A stretch of 64,000 bases of DNA from Halobacteriales archaeon QS_4_69_34 (GCA_003021045.1 PXRN01000027.1:1-64000); one strand, 5' to 3'; shown: positions 17,223 through 25,980, counted from the first letter of the stretch. Notes: generated by a model not told the origin, from the letters alone. Program-made: numbers and translations.

Positions 17223-18290
17223 ATGCGAGCAGTGGTCTTTCAGGGGCCGGAGGAGCCGATGGAGATCGAGGAGGTCGACCGACCGGAGCCCGACCCGGAC
17301 GGCGTCGTCGTCGAGACCGAGGCCTGTGGGGTCTGTCGGTCGGACTGGCATGCGTGGCGGGGCGACTGGTCGTGGATCGGCATGATGATGCGCCCCGGCC
17401 TCGTGTTCGGTCACGAGCCCGCGGGTCGGGTCGTGGAGGTCGGCGAAGACGTCGAGCGCGTCAGCGAGGGCGACCGCGTCACCAACCCCTTCAATTTCAG
17501 CGGCGGCACCTGCCTGCACTGTCGCAACGGCCGGGCGAACCTCTGTGAGCGCTCGATGCCGATGGGCTTTCTCGATTTCGCGCCCGGAGCCTACGCCGAG
17601 GAGTACCCGATCCCCAACGCCGACCAGAACGTCGTCCACCTGCCCGACGGCACGGACCCGGTCGAGGTCGCCGGGCTGGGCTGTCGGTTCGCCACCGCCT
17701 TCCACGGGATGGCCCACCGCGTCGACGTCGACCCAGGCGACTGGGTCGCCGTCCACGGCTGTGGCGGCGTCGGCCTGTCTGCGATCCACACCGCCGACGC
17801 GCTGGGCGCGAACATCATCGCCGTCGACCTGAACTGGGAGGCTCTCAACAAGGCCGAGGTGCTCGGGGCCGACGAGACGATCCAGGCCGACGAGGTCCAG
17901 GACGTGCCCCAAGTGGTCAAGGGCTTTACCGAGCGGAGCCGCGGGGTCGACATCTCCGTCGACGCGCTCGGGATCGCCGAAACCTGCCGGAACTCGATCA
18001 ACAGTCTGGGCAAGGCAGGCCAGCACCTCCAGATCGGTCTCACCACCTCCGAGGAGGAAGGTGAAGTCTCCCTGCCCGTGGACACGATGGTGACCGACGA
18101 GCGCGAGTTCTACGGCTCCTACGGGATGCCCCCCAACGAGTACGACGAGATCTTCCGGATGATGGATCGGGGGAAGATCGACCCCGGGAAGATCGTCACC
18201 GAGACGATCGGTCTGGAGGAGGTGCCCGAGCAGATCGCCTCCTTCGGCGACTACGAGAGCGTCGGCATCCCGGTCGTCGACGAGTTCTGA
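17223..18290 (+). CDS. Zinc-dependent medium-chain alcohol dehydrogenase family protein
   Basis: A 355-residue MDR-family NAD(P)-dependent dehydrogenase. The catalytic zinc ligands are in EACGVCRSDWH and VFGHEPAGRV. A cysteine cluster for structural zinc is GGTCLHCRNGRANLCE. The Rossmann glycine motif is HGCGGVGLS, with an acidic residue at the end of the second strand (IAVDLN), which favours NAD. The nearest activities are alcohol or formaldehyde-type dehydrogenases; the substrate is undetermined. The gene stands alone on its strand. Confidence 0.92.
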   Translation: MRAVVFQGPEEPMEIEEVDRPEPDPDGVVVETEACGVCRSDWHAWRGDWSWIGMMMRPGLVFGHEPAGRVVEVGEDVERVSEGDRVTNPFNFSGGTCLHCRNGRANLCERSMPMGFLDFAPGAYAEEYPIPNADQNVVHLPDGTDPVEVAGLGCRFATAFHGMAHRVDVDPGDWVAVHGCGGVGLSAIHTADALGANIIAVDLNWEALNKAEVLGADETIQADEVQDVPQVVKGFTERSRGVDISVDALGIAETCRNSINSLGKAGQHLQIGLTTSEEEGEVSLPVDTMVTDEREFYGSYGMPPNEYDEIFRMMDRGKIDPGKIVTETIGLEEVPEQIASFGDYESVGIPVVDEF

Positions 18291-18324
18291 CGACTGAACG
18301 CGGTAGCACGCCACGGCTGCCGCT

Positions 18325-19020
18325 TCAGCCGGCGCGTTCGAGTCCGTTTCGCCCGTCAACGAGGGTGGTCTGTCCGGCGGACGGGCGCGATCCCATCGTC
18401 CCGACGGAGCGGACGCGGCCGACGCCGACCCGCGGGTCGAGCCGCGAGAGCGGGTAGGCGTACCGGCGCTCGCCACCGGGATAGGTCGCCTCGATCACCG
18501 GCTCGCCGGGGTCGTACTCCCGGTTCGTGGGATAGGCGGCGACGGTGCAGTCGGCCGCCTCGATCTCGACCTCGTCGGCTCGACGGTCGCGGGTGGCCGC
18601 GACGACGAGCAGATCCCCGGTCTCTCGGTCGCGGACGCGCTCGTCGGGATCGAGCGCACAGCGCTCACAGAGCGGGAGCCGACGATCCTCGCCGGCGAAC
18701 GTCGTCCGGCCGCAGGCGACACAGCCGGCGACCCGGCTGCCGGGCGGCGGCACGCGCCCGGCGGTGATCTCGAGGGCGACCCGCCGGCGATGCTTGCAGT
18801 GCTCGCCCCGGATCGCGTGGTCGGGACAGGAACACCGCCGTTCGGGCAGCGAGACGAGGTAGGTCGCGCCGCTCGCGCTCTCGACGGCGTACTCGCCGCC
18901 CTCGAGCGCACGGACGCTCATCCGTTCGGTCCACGCCCGGGCCGCCCGGGGATCGAGGCGGGCGGGATCGGGCGCGAGCGATGTCTTCTCCGACGCGGGT
19001 GTGTTTCGGGTGTGCGTCAT
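18325..19020 (-). CDS. SWIM zinc finger domain protein
   Basis: A 231-residue protein with a SWIM motif, CSCPDHAIRGEHCKH, at about residues 65-80. It is preceded by the haloarchaeal lead-in AWTERMSVRALEGGEYAVES. A second zinc site is formed by CVACG and CERC. The C-terminal half is a beta-rich region without known motifs. SWIM domains bind DNA or proteins; the role here is not known. The ATG at 19020 is preferred over one 15 codons upstream. No operon partner. Confidence 0.85.
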   Translation of the reverse strand: MTHTRNTPASEKTSLAPDPARLDPRAARAWTERMSVRALEGGEYAVESASGATYLVSLPERRCSCPDHAIRGEHCKHRRRVALEITAGRVPPPGSRVAGCVACGRTTFAGEDRRLPLCERCALDPDERVRDRETGDLLVVAATRDRRADEVEIEAADCTVAAYPTNREYDPGEPVIEATYPGGERRYAYPLSRLDPRVGVGRVRSVGTMGSRPSAGQTTLVDGRNGLERAG

Positions 19021-19146
19021 GGCTGTTCGGGCTGACGGCCCTGTATTCGGGCCATCAATCTGCACCCGAAACTACGGCCTGAACGGGTTAAAGCTCGTCG
19101 CCTGCGCCTTCGAAGGGCTTTTCGCGTGGCCGGCGAAAGCGCGGGT

Positions 19147-19335
19147 ATGGACCGGGAGACGCTCACGGAGGTCGCCGTCTCCAGCGTCGCCGTCGGCCTG
19201 TTTCTGGTCGTGCTCGTCGTCGTGGGGCTCGTCTATCCTGACCTCGCCGGCGCGGGCGGGCTCGCGCTGGTGGGGAGTATCGTGCTGTTCGTGCTCGTCA
19301 TGGCCGGGGCGGGCTACTGGCTCGCCGGTCGGTAG
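19147..19335 (+). CDS. Small two-helix membrane protein (DUF7472-like)
   Basis: A 62-residue protein with a short charged N-terminus (MDRETLTEVAV) and two hydrophobic helices separated by YPDLAGAGG, ending in WLAGR. The ATG at 19147 gives a family-like beginning; the longer frame adds seven residues. It is probably an integral membrane protein. Function unknown. Confidence 0.75.
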   Translation: MDRETLTEVAVSSVAVGLFLVVLVVVGLVYPDLAGAGGLALVGSIVLFVLVMAGAGYWLAGR

Positions 19336-19391
19336 GCCGGGCTCGTCTCCGCGCAGCGCCCCGCACGTCCGTCGCGACGTCCCGTCCGCTG

Positions 19392-20600
19392 TTACGCTTC
19401 GCCCGCGCCGCCGGCCTCGCTCTCGCGGTCGCGTTCGCGCCAGTCGGTGAGTCCGTCCTCGTCGGCGTCGTCGAGCGCCTTCTCGTAGTAGGCCATCGGG
19501 TGGGAGATGGTCTCACACCGGTCGTCCATGTTCACGCAGTCGCCGTAGGACTGCATCGTCGCACACGAGGGCGGCGAGTACTCCGTCGGACTGGTTTCAC
19601 CCCGGATGTGGTCGGTCTGGTAGCGGGTGATCTCCTCGCCGAAGCCCGGATTCACGGTGTAGAGCTCGACGACCTCGTCGGTGGTGAGCCCGATGCTCGT
19701 CAGGAACGCGGTGATCGCGAACCGGGAGTGGTGGGCGAGGTGCTCGCCCTTCTGGACCCCATCGAGCAGCGCCGTCATGCAGGGCGGGAAGAGCTCGGGG
19801 ACGACGGCGTCGATCTCCCGGGTGAGATCGAGCTCCGCGAGGCGCTCTTCGAGTTCGGCGGCGTCCGCTTCGAGTTCCTCGGCGACCGCCGCGGGTACGG
19901 CGAGGGGCAGTCCCTCGGCGACGCGCTCCTCGACGGCCCTTTCGACGAGCGCGAGCAGCTCCGATCGGGAGACGGGCACCCGCCCGTCGGCGAGCGCCCG
20001 GTTGACGAGCCGCCACTCGTCGCCCCACATGTCGGCGGCCAGCGGGAGGTACGCACCCACGTCGACGCGGTACGTCGTCTCGCCGCCGGTCGCCCGGTCG
20101 GCGGCGGTTCCGGCCGCCCCGTCCGTCCCGGCCGTTCCAGCCGTCCCGGTGGCCCCGGTGGCCCCGGTGGTCTCGGTAGCTGCGCCGGCGGCCGCCCCGG
20201 TCGCGGGGGTCTCGTGGACGCTCTCCCGAAGATCGAACTCCGCGAGGAGGGCGTCGATCGAGAGCGCCTCGCCGCGGGTGCTCTTGAGTGCGGGCGTTTC
20301 GAGCTCCGCGACGAAGCGTTCGTGGGCGCTCGCGGCCTCCGCGCGGGCGTACTTGCGCGTCAGTACGGGCACGTCGACCAGCGAGACGAGCACCCGCGCG
20401 AGCGGGTATGAGAGCAGCTCGGTACGCGCGTCGTGGCGCGGCTCGCCGACCGTGCCGTCCGTGAGCGCCGACGTGACGCGCTCGCGGGCGCGCTCGCGGG
20501 TCGCCGGCTCGGCCGCGGCGGCAGCGAGGTCGACGCCGGCGGCTTTGACGGCCTCGCGGGCGGCAGCGAGAAACGGGTAACGGGCGTGCGAGCGCTTCAT
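19392..20600 (-). CDS. priL: DNA primase large subunit PriL
   Basis: The non-catalytic subunit of archaeal primase, which carries a 4Fe-4S cluster and helps start primer synthesis. The C-terminal domain has the four cluster cysteines: FPPCMTALL, SPPSCATM, YGDC and DDRC, followed by ISHPMAYYE. The 402-residue length includes an unusual linker at about residues 150-180 made almost wholly of Ala, Thr and Gly. The start at 20600 is supported by a TATA-like GAGTTTATG about 30 nt upstream. The next gene upstream, asd, is divergent. Confidence 0.93.
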   Translation of the reverse strand: MKRSHARYPFLAAAREAVKAAGVDLAAAAAEPATRERARERVTSALTDGTVGEPRHDARTELLSYPLARVLVSLVDVPVLTRKYARAEAASAHERFVAELETPALKSTRGEALSIDALLAEFDLRESVHETPATGAAAGAATETTGATGATGTAGTAGTDGAAGTAADRATGGETTYRVDVGAYLPLAADMWGDEWRLVNRALADGRVPVSRSELLALVERAVEERVAEGLPLAVPAAVAEELEADAAELEERLAELDLTREIDAVVPELFPPCMTALLDGVQKGEHLAHHSRFAITAFLTSIGLTTDEVVELYTVNPGFGEEITRYQTDHIRGETSPTEYSPPSCATMQSYGDCVNMDDRCETISHPMAYYEKALDDADEDGLTDWRERDRESEAGGAGEA

Positions 20601-20627
20601 TCCCGCGCGCCGTTGCGGACGATCCGG

Positions 20628-20637
20628 CATAAACTCG
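20628..20637 (-). promoter_or_regulatory. TATA-like box of priL
   Basis: CGAGTTTATG on the minus strand, 28-37 nt upstream of the ATG at 20600. The alternative ATG at 20630 lies inside this box, so the downstream start is preferred. Confidence 0.55.
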
Positions 20638-20801
20638 GCGGTCGCACGGGTCGAGCGGTGCGACGGTCGGCCGGGGCGGGACCGACCGAGCCGGGCCGGC
20701 CGAGACGGGGCGGCTGGGACGGGCCGGTCGGGGGACGTGGGACGAACGCACGGACGGCAGACCGGAAGCCATTCCTCCCGGACGGGGATACCGCTGCGGC
20801 G

Positions 20802-21461
20802 ATGAGGATCGCTCCCGGCGGGTGGCGCTACGCCGTGCTGGCGCTCGCGCTCGGCATGCTCGCGTGGCCGCTGTCGACGCTCGCGGGCGCGTTGGGAACG
20901 GGTCTCGCGCTCGGAGCGCTCGCGTTCCACCGCGATCCGGAGCGCCGGCCCCCCACGTCGGGCGTGCTCGCGCCGGCGGACGGCCGCGTCTCGGTGGTCC
21001 GCGAGGAGCGCGGGCGCGTTCGAGTGGGCGTCTACATGGGCGTCACGGACGTCCACGTCAACCGCGCGCCGATGGCCAGCCGGGTCGAAGACACCACTCA
21101 CACGCCGGGGGCGAACCGGCCGGCGTTCTCGAAGGAGTCCGACCGGAACGAGAAGGTCGAGATCGACTGCGGGACGTTCACGGTCGTTCAGATCGCCGGC
21201 GCGTTCGCCCGGCGCATCCACTCCTCCGTGCGCCCGGGCGATGTCCTCGACCGCGGCGAGCGGATCGGCCACATCAGCTTCGGCAGCCGGGTCGACGTGC
21301 TGTTGCCGACCGGGATCGACCGGGAGGAGCTACACGTGAGGAAGGGCGACCGCGTAGTGGCCGGCGAGACGGTGATCGCAGCCCTCGATGAGACGCCGCC
21401 GGAGTGCGAACGCGACCCCCACCACGAGTCCGCGGAGCGGTCGCGGTGCGGTAGTGGATAG
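20802..21461 (+). CDS. asd: Archaetidylserine decarboxylase
   Basis: A pyruvoyl-dependent decarboxylase that makes archaetidylethanolamine; haloarchaeal forms support ArtA-type protein sorting and lipid anchoring. The N-terminus has one or two membrane helices (YAVLALALGMLAWPLSTLAG). The core shows LAPADGRV, MGVTDVHVNRAPM and the self-cleavage site ISFGSRVDVLLP, where the serine becomes pyruvoyl. It has 219 residues. No archaetidylserine synthase gene lies next to it. The last 190 bases overlap, on the opposite strand, the read-through extension of the map gene. Confidence 0.9.
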   Translation: MRIAPGGWRYAVLALALGMLAWPLSTLAGALGTGLALGALAFHRDPERRPPTSGVLAPADGRVSVVREERGRVRVGVYMGVTDVHVNRAPMASRVEDTTHTPGANRPAFSKESDRNEKVEIDCGTFTVVQIAGAFARRIHSSVRPGDVLDRGERIGHISFGSRVDVLLPTGIDREELHVRKGDRVVAGETVIAALDETPPECERDPHHESAERSRCGSG

Positions 21462-22515
21462 TGCGGTCGGTGGCTACGGACGGTATAGCTAACGGGACTG
21501 CGGTAGCGGCGCGGTCACGGTGCGGTAGCGGCGCGGGCGAGCACTGATACCGCGAGCGGACGAGCGACCGGAGGGGGGACGAGCTCGCGGCCTTTTTAAT
21601 CCAGGTTTTTCGGGGGGATCCCGTCGTGACCTCACAGCCCTCGGCGGTCACGATGACCGTGTGCTCGGCCTGGCTGACGAGCGCGCCCTCGCGCTCGCGC
21701 AGGACGGGGTAGCCGTGGACGACGTCCTGGCGGGCGAGCCGACGCAGCGCCATCTCGGGGCGGTCGACGTCGAGCCAGCGCGTGGCAAAGGGCAGCGTGC
21801 GGAACGTTTCCGAGATCTGTTCGAGCGCCTGCCGGGCCTCGCGGTCGCGCACCGATCGCTCGCGTTCGAGCGCGAAGATCTCCTCCTCGCGTCCCTCGCT
21901 GACCTTCCCGCTGCCGTCGGTGGCGAAGGGTTCAATGGCGACCACGTCGCCCGCTTCGAGGGTGGCGCTCTGGTCGACTGCCCGATTGGGGACGTTCGGC
22001 GCGACGTGTTGCTCCCAGTGGCCGAGGCCGTGACCGGTGAGGTTGACGACGGGCGAGTACCCGGTGCCTTCGATGATCGCCTCGATGCGCGCGCCGAGTC
22101 GTCCCGTACTGACGCCGGGCTCGACGAGCTCGATGGCCGCCTCCAAGGCCTGCTCGGGGACCTCCGCGAGGTCGGGGTTCCCCGAGAGGTCGACCGTGAC
22201 GGCGGTGTCGGCGAGCCAGCCGTCGACGTGGACGCCGATGTCTAGGTTGACCATCTCCTCGCCGAACGTCGAGTCGTCGTCGGCGCTCGGCGTCGCGTGG
22301 GCGGCCTCCTCGTCGGTCGAGATGTTGACCGGGAACGCCGGCTCGCCGCCGAGTTCGCGGATGCGCTCCTCGGCCCACTCCGCGACGTCGAGGTGGCGCT
22401 CCCCGACGTCGACGCGCTCGGCGGTCTCCTCGCGCACCTGTCCGAGGATCTCCCCTGCCTCGCGGTGTTTCTCGTACTTCTCCGCCGAGAGGTCCACGCC
22501 GTCGGCGTCGCTCAT
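21274..22515 (-). CDS. map: Methionine aminopeptidase (type II) with aberrant C-terminal extension
   Basis: It removes the initiator methionine from new proteins. The pita-bread fold metal ligands are visible in NLDIGVHVDGWLADTAVTV, NLTGHGLGHWEQH, AIEPFATDG and SQAEHTVIV. The conserved body of about 298 residues ends with EGCEVTT at base 21622, where relatives stop. Here no stop follows. The frame runs on for 115 residues through dispersed element B (SPRKTWIKKAASSSP) and ACCGC-rich sequence into the antisense of asd. The full protein would have 413 residues. The extension is arginine-rich and unlike haloarchaeal coding sequence. Confidence 0.93.
   Translation of the reverse strand: MSDADGVDLSAEKYEKHREAGEILGQVREETAERVDVGERHLDVAEWAEERIRELGGEPAFPVNISTDEEAAHATPSADDDSTFGEEMVNLDIGVHVDGWLADTAVTVDLSGNPDLAEVPEQALEAAIELVEPGVSTGRLGARIEAIIEGTGYSPVVNLTGHGLGHWEQHVAPNVPNRAVDQSATLEAGDVVAIEPFATDGSGKVSEGREEEIFALERERSVRDREARQALEQISETFRTLPFATRWLDVDRPEMALRRLARQDVVHGYPVLREREGALVSQAEHTVIVTAEGCEVTTGSPRKTWIKKAASSSPLRSLVRSRYQCSPAPLPHRDRAATAVPLAIPSVATDRTIHYRTATAPRTRGGGRVRTPAASHRGLRSPSRRPLRGRPSSRVAPPGRSRSATARRPGCRS
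21440..21621 (-). repeat. Dispersed element B, copy 2, inserted at the end of map
   Basis: On the minus strand: GAAAAACCTGGATTAAAAAG, then CCGCGAGCTCG, a GGTCGCTCGTCCGCTCGCGG stem partner, then ACCGC-type repeats like those in element A. It begins exactly where the conserved Map protein ends. The first part matches 11091-11155 in block order, including the inverted CCGCGAGC/GCTCGCGG arms. Confidence 0.6.
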
Positions 22516-22589
22516 ACTCACGACCTCGACCGAGCCGAGCAAATGGCTTGCGACTGACTGGCCGCGGACGCGGTGTGGAGGCGGCACGG

Positions 22590-22800
22590 TGTAGCGGGGT
22601 GGACGGTGCGGTCGGCGCGCGGCGTGTGCGCCGACGAGACGGCGTACACCGTTCGCGCGAGGGACGGGTGAGCGAGGGCCGGGGTGGGGCTGCGGTGCGG
22701 CGGCCCGAGCGAGCGAATCGGCTGGGGAGGACCGTGGGGCCGTGCAGTGGCGGTGCGTTGCGGGCGGTTGCGGGGCGGCGCGGTGACGGTCTCTCGTGTG
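22590..22800 (-). repeat. Dispersed intergenic element A, copy 3 (inverted)
   Basis: The complementary strand reads GAGAGACCGTCACCGCGCCG, ACCGC-rich sequence, CCTCCCCAGCCGATTCGCTC, GCTCGGGCC, CCGCACCGCA, CTCGCTCACCCGTCCCTCGC and GCGAACG. This is the same block order as the copies at 3645 and 5340. The whole interval between map and the next gene (22516-22996) holds no coding frame that I trust. Confidence 0.65.
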
Positions 22801-22996
22801 TATCGGCACTCGCGGTCCCCGTCGTGTCGCTTCGCTCGGCACTCGCGATCGTCGCTACATCGCTCGGCGCGGCGCTCGTCGTGATCGCTGCGGTCGCGGT
22901 GGCTCCGAGTCCTGGCGGTCAGCGCGGTCGCAGTCGCGGTTCGCGCCGACCAGCGTACACGGCCTACTACACGGCTCGCTCCACGATCTCACGAGC

Positions 22997-23944
22997 TCAC
23001 TGGTCGGCGACGCTCGTCTGCATCGCTTCGGAGTTGAACGCGCTGCCCGCCGCGCCGTCGCCGTCGAGGACGATGATCCCCGCCGTCGAACCCGTGCAGT
23101 CGGCGAACTCCTCGATGGCGAGGGTCGCGGCGTCCTCGGGGTCGCGGCCACACTCCAGATGGTCGACGGCCCGCCGCGAGAGGGTGACGCGCGCGATGTC
23201 CTCGCCAGCGCCGGTCGCGCTCGCCCCGCCGGCGGGCCCGGCGTAGAAGCCGCTCCCGATCTGTGGGACGTCGCCTACCCGGCCCGCGAGCGCACACCAG
23301 CGCCCACCCGTCGAAGTCGCCGCCGCGACGTCCTCGCCGTCGGTTGCGACCGCTCCGACGGTGTCGTGGTCCGCTCTACTCGGCGCGGTTTCGTCCAGTG
23401 CTGTTCGGTCCGACGTCCCGTCCGATTCCGTGCCGCCGGGATCCAATCCGGCAGCGCCCGCGTTCCCGAAGCGCTCGCGGAGCCACGCGAGCCGCGTCCG
23501 TGGATCGGTCTCTCGGGGTGGATCGAGTTCGGCCCACCGCTCTTTGGTCCGGTCGGTCAGCAGGTCGACACCGGTCTCGATCCCGAAGGTCTCGGCCAGC
23601 GCGACCGCGTGCTCGCCCGCGAGGAGGACGTGGGGCGTCTCTTCCATGACGGTCCGTGCGACCGCGGCGGCGTGCTCGACGCCGGCCATCGCGCACGCCG
23701 CGCCCGCCGCGCGCTCGTCGGTCATGATCCCCGCGTCGGTCCTCACGACGCCGTCGGACTGGCGCGCGCCGCCGACGCCCGCGTTGAACACGGGAGACGA
23801 TTCGAGGACCGCGAGGGCGTCGACGACGGCCGCGGCGGGGGTCGTCGCCCCCGCTCCGGTGGCCGCGGCCTCGTCGAGCACTCCCTGTCGGCGCTCGGGC
23901 TCGCCGGCGTCGGGGCCTGCGCCGCCGTGGACGATGACGCGCAT
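22997..23944 (-). CDS. Isoaspartyl peptidase / L-asparaginase (Ntn hydrolase)
   Basis: A 315-residue Ntn-hydrolase precursor. The N-terminal strand is VIVHGGAG and the substrate region is VFNAGVGG. The self-cleavage and nucleophile site is HDTVGAVA, with Thr195, and the beta chain contains STGG and GDVPQIGSGFYA. Family members hydrolyse isoaspartyl dipeptides or asparagine. About 30 disordered residues (GGTESDGTSDRTALDE) precede the nucleophile in place of the usual linker. The gene stands alone; the ATG at 23944 begins exactly at the family N-terminus. Confidence 0.92.
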   Translation of the reverse strand: MRVIVHGGAGPDAGEPERRQGVLDEAAATGAGATTPAAAVVDALAVLESSPVFNAGVGGARQSDGVVRTDAGIMTDERAAGAACAMAGVEHAAAVARTVMEETPHVLLAGEHAVALAETFGIETGVDLLTDRTKERWAELDPPRETDPRTRLAWLRERFGNAGAAGLDPGGTESDGTSDRTALDETAPSRADHDTVGAVATDGEDVAAATSTGGRWCALAGRVGDVPQIGSGFYAGPAGGASATGAGEDIARVTLSRRAVDHLECGRDPEDAATLAIEEFADCTGSTAGIIVLDGDGAAGSAFNSEAMQTSVADQ

Positions 23945-24154
23945 ACCGCCTCCCGGAGCGTCGACGGCATAGGTGCCGGGGTCGGGTCGTGGCGAGAGAA
24001 GCGAAGAGAGGTGGCGAGTAGAGGGAGTACGAGGAGGGAGAACGGGACGAACCACGCCCCGCGTCGGCGTCCGCCCGGCAGACGATTCCGGACGCGAGGC
24101 CGCCACAGCCGCCGAGCAAACGGCGGTCAGCGGTCGAGCCGGGCGAACAGCAGA

Positions 24155-24163
24155 TCTTTTAGG
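24155..24163 (+). promoter_or_regulatory. TATA box of icd
   Basis: TCTTTTAGG, 24-32 nt upstream of the ATG at 24187; implies a leaderless transcript. Confidence 0.6.
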
Positions 24164-24186
24164 CGGCCCGGCCGAATTCCGGCGGT

Positions 24187-25446
24187 ATGAGCTACGATCA
24201 CGTAGAGGTGCCCGAAGGCGGGCCGATCGAGGTCATCGATCCCGACGCCGACGAGCTCGACGTGCCCGACGAGCCGATCGTACCGATCATCCACGGCGAC
24301 GGCATCGGGCAGGACGTCGCCCCGGCCGCTCAGCGCGTCCTGGGGGCGGCCGCCGAGGCTACGGGCCGGAAGATCCACTGGATGCGCCTCTACGCCGGTG
24401 AGTCCGCACGCGAGCGCTACGATACGAACCTGCCCGCCGATACGCTAGAGGCGATCCGGGAGTTCGTCGTCGCCATCAAGGGCCCCCTCACCACCCCGGT
24501 CGGGGCGGGCTACCGTAGCCTCAACGTCGCACTCCGCAAGCGCCTCGACCTCTACACCAATATCCGCCCGACCTACCACGTCGAGGGCGTTCCCTCCCCC
24601 GTGACCGATCCCGACGCGATGGACATGGTCACGTTCCGGGAGAACACCGAGGACGTTTACGTCGGCATCGAGTTCGATCCAGGCAGCGAGGAGGTCGAGC
24701 GCGTCCGGGAGTTCGTCGAGGAGGAGATGGACTATCCCGACTCGATTCACGACGGTCCCGTCGGGATCGGCATCAAGCCGATCACCGAGTTCGGCACGAA
24801 GCGGCTGGTCCGGAAGGCCATCGACTACGCGCTCGAACACGACCGCGACTCGGTGACGATGGTTCATAAGGGCAACATCATGAAATACACCGAGGGGGCC
24901 TTTGCCGACTGGGGCTACGAGGTCGCCGCCGAGGAGTACGGCGAGAACGTCATCGCCGAGGACACCCTCTGGGAGGAGCGCGGCGGGGACTCGCCCGCCG
25001 GATCGGTCGTCGTCAACGACCGGATCGCGGACAACATGCTCCAGCAGATCCTCACCCGGACGAGCGAGTACGACGTGCTCGCCATGCCCAATCTCAATGG
25101 CGACTACGTCTCCGACGCCGCGGGCGCACAGATCGGCGGGCTCGGCATCGCGCCCGGCGCGAACGTCGGCGACGGGCTCTTTGTCGCCGAGCCGGTCCAC
25201 GGCTCCGCGCCCAAGTACGCCGGCCAGGACAAGGTCAATCCCACCGCGATGATCCTCTCGGGGCGAATCATGCTCGAACACCTCGGCTGGGGCGACGCCG
25301 CGGACCTGGTCTACGACGCCGTCGAGGAGGCCATCGCCTCGAAACGGGTGACCTACGACATCCACCGCCAGATCGAGGGCGGCGAGAAGCTCGCCACGAG
25401 CGAGTTCGCCGACATCGTCATGAAGAACATCGAATCGATGGCCTGA
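24187..25446 (+). CDS. icd: Isocitrate dehydrogenase (NADP+)
   Basis: A TCA cycle enzyme, 419 residues, of the bacterial/archaeal homodimeric type. The substrate-binding serine region is GAGYRSLNVALRK, followed by IRPTYHVEGV. Lysine and tyrosine in the phosphate and catalytic sites are in FRENTEDVYVGIEF and KGNIMKYTEGAF. The metal aspartates are in LNGDYVSDAAG. The NADP-type segment EPVHGSAPKYAGQDKVNPTA is present. It is followed by a convergent cupin gene. Confidence 0.97.
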   Translation: MSYDHVEVPEGGPIEVIDPDADELDVPDEPIVPIIHGDGIGQDVAPAAQRVLGAAAEATGRKIHWMRLYAGESARERYDTNLPADTLEAIREFVVAIKGPLTTPVGAGYRSLNVALRKRLDLYTNIRPTYHVEGVPSPVTDPDAMDMVTFRENTEDVYVGIEFDPGSEEVERVREFVEEEMDYPDSIHDGPVGIGIKPITEFGTKRLVRKAIDYALEHDRDSVTMVHKGNIMKYTEGAFADWGYEVAAEEYGENVIAEDTLWEERGGDSPAGSVVVNDRIADNMLQQILTRTSEYDVLAMPNLNGDYVSDAAGAQIGGLGIAPGANVGDGLFVAEPVHGSAPKYAGQDKVNPTAMILSGRIMLEHLGWGDAADLVYDAVEEAIASKRVTYDIHRQIEGGEKLATSEFADIVMKNIESMA

Positions 25447-25528
25447 GCTACCGGGCCGGTCGTCTCCGGCGGTCGCCGGTCACCGTCGAACCGCCCGCGA
25501 GACGGGTGGAGTGACGTATCGACGCCGC

Positions 25529-25867
25529 TCACTCCGCCCAGTCGGGGTTCTCCCGGGGCGGGCTGAAGAGGTCGATCCCTTCGAGCGCTCGATCGCCCCG
25601 GTTTTCGACCGCGTGGGCCTCGCCGCCCGGGATCGTATAGGAGTCGCCGGGGCCGACGGGGAGTTCCTCGCCGTCGACGAGGAAGACGCCTTTTCCCTGT
25701 GTGACGTAGCCGGCCTGCTCGTGGGGGTGGCTGTGCTCCGGGACGAGCGTCCCCGGATCGATCCGGAACGCCTGAACGCTCATTTCGGCTCCAGCTACGA
25801 GCTGGACGAGGTGAACGCCCGTGGCCGCCTCGACGGTCTCTCGATCCTCGCGCGCGACGCGTTCCAT
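25529..25867 (-). CDS. Small cupin-domain protein
   Basis: A 112-residue single-domain cupin. Motif 1 is PEHSHPHEQAGYVTQGKG, supplying two His and a Glu-type metal ligand. Motif 2 is GDSYTIPGGEAHAVEN with the last His. Such proteins are metal-binding beta barrels, either small isomerases/dioxygenases or sensors. The ATG at 25867 is the start closest to the conserved N-terminus. The neighbours do not suggest a pathway. Confidence 0.85.
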   Translation of the reverse strand: MERVAREDRETVEAATGVHLVQLVAGAEMSVQAFRIDPGTLVPEHSHPHEQAGYVTQGKGVFLVDGEELPVGPGDSYTIPGGEAHAVENRGDRALEGIDLFSPPRENPDWAE

Positions 25868-25971
25868 GCCTACGTTCGTGGACGCGATGGGGGGTCCTAA
25901 CTGTTGGCGTGTCCACGACCGGTCGATGCTGCTCGCGTGCCCGCTGCCGTCAGCGGCCGTCGTCCGAGGGA

Positions 25972-25980
25972 GGGGGGGGG
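25972..25980 (+). repeat. Run of nine G
   Basis: A homopolymer of nine G in the gap upstream of the lactonase-like gene. It is in non-coding sequence, so it disrupts nothing. It matters because a second G9 run in this window sits in a broken gene. Confidence 0.8.
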
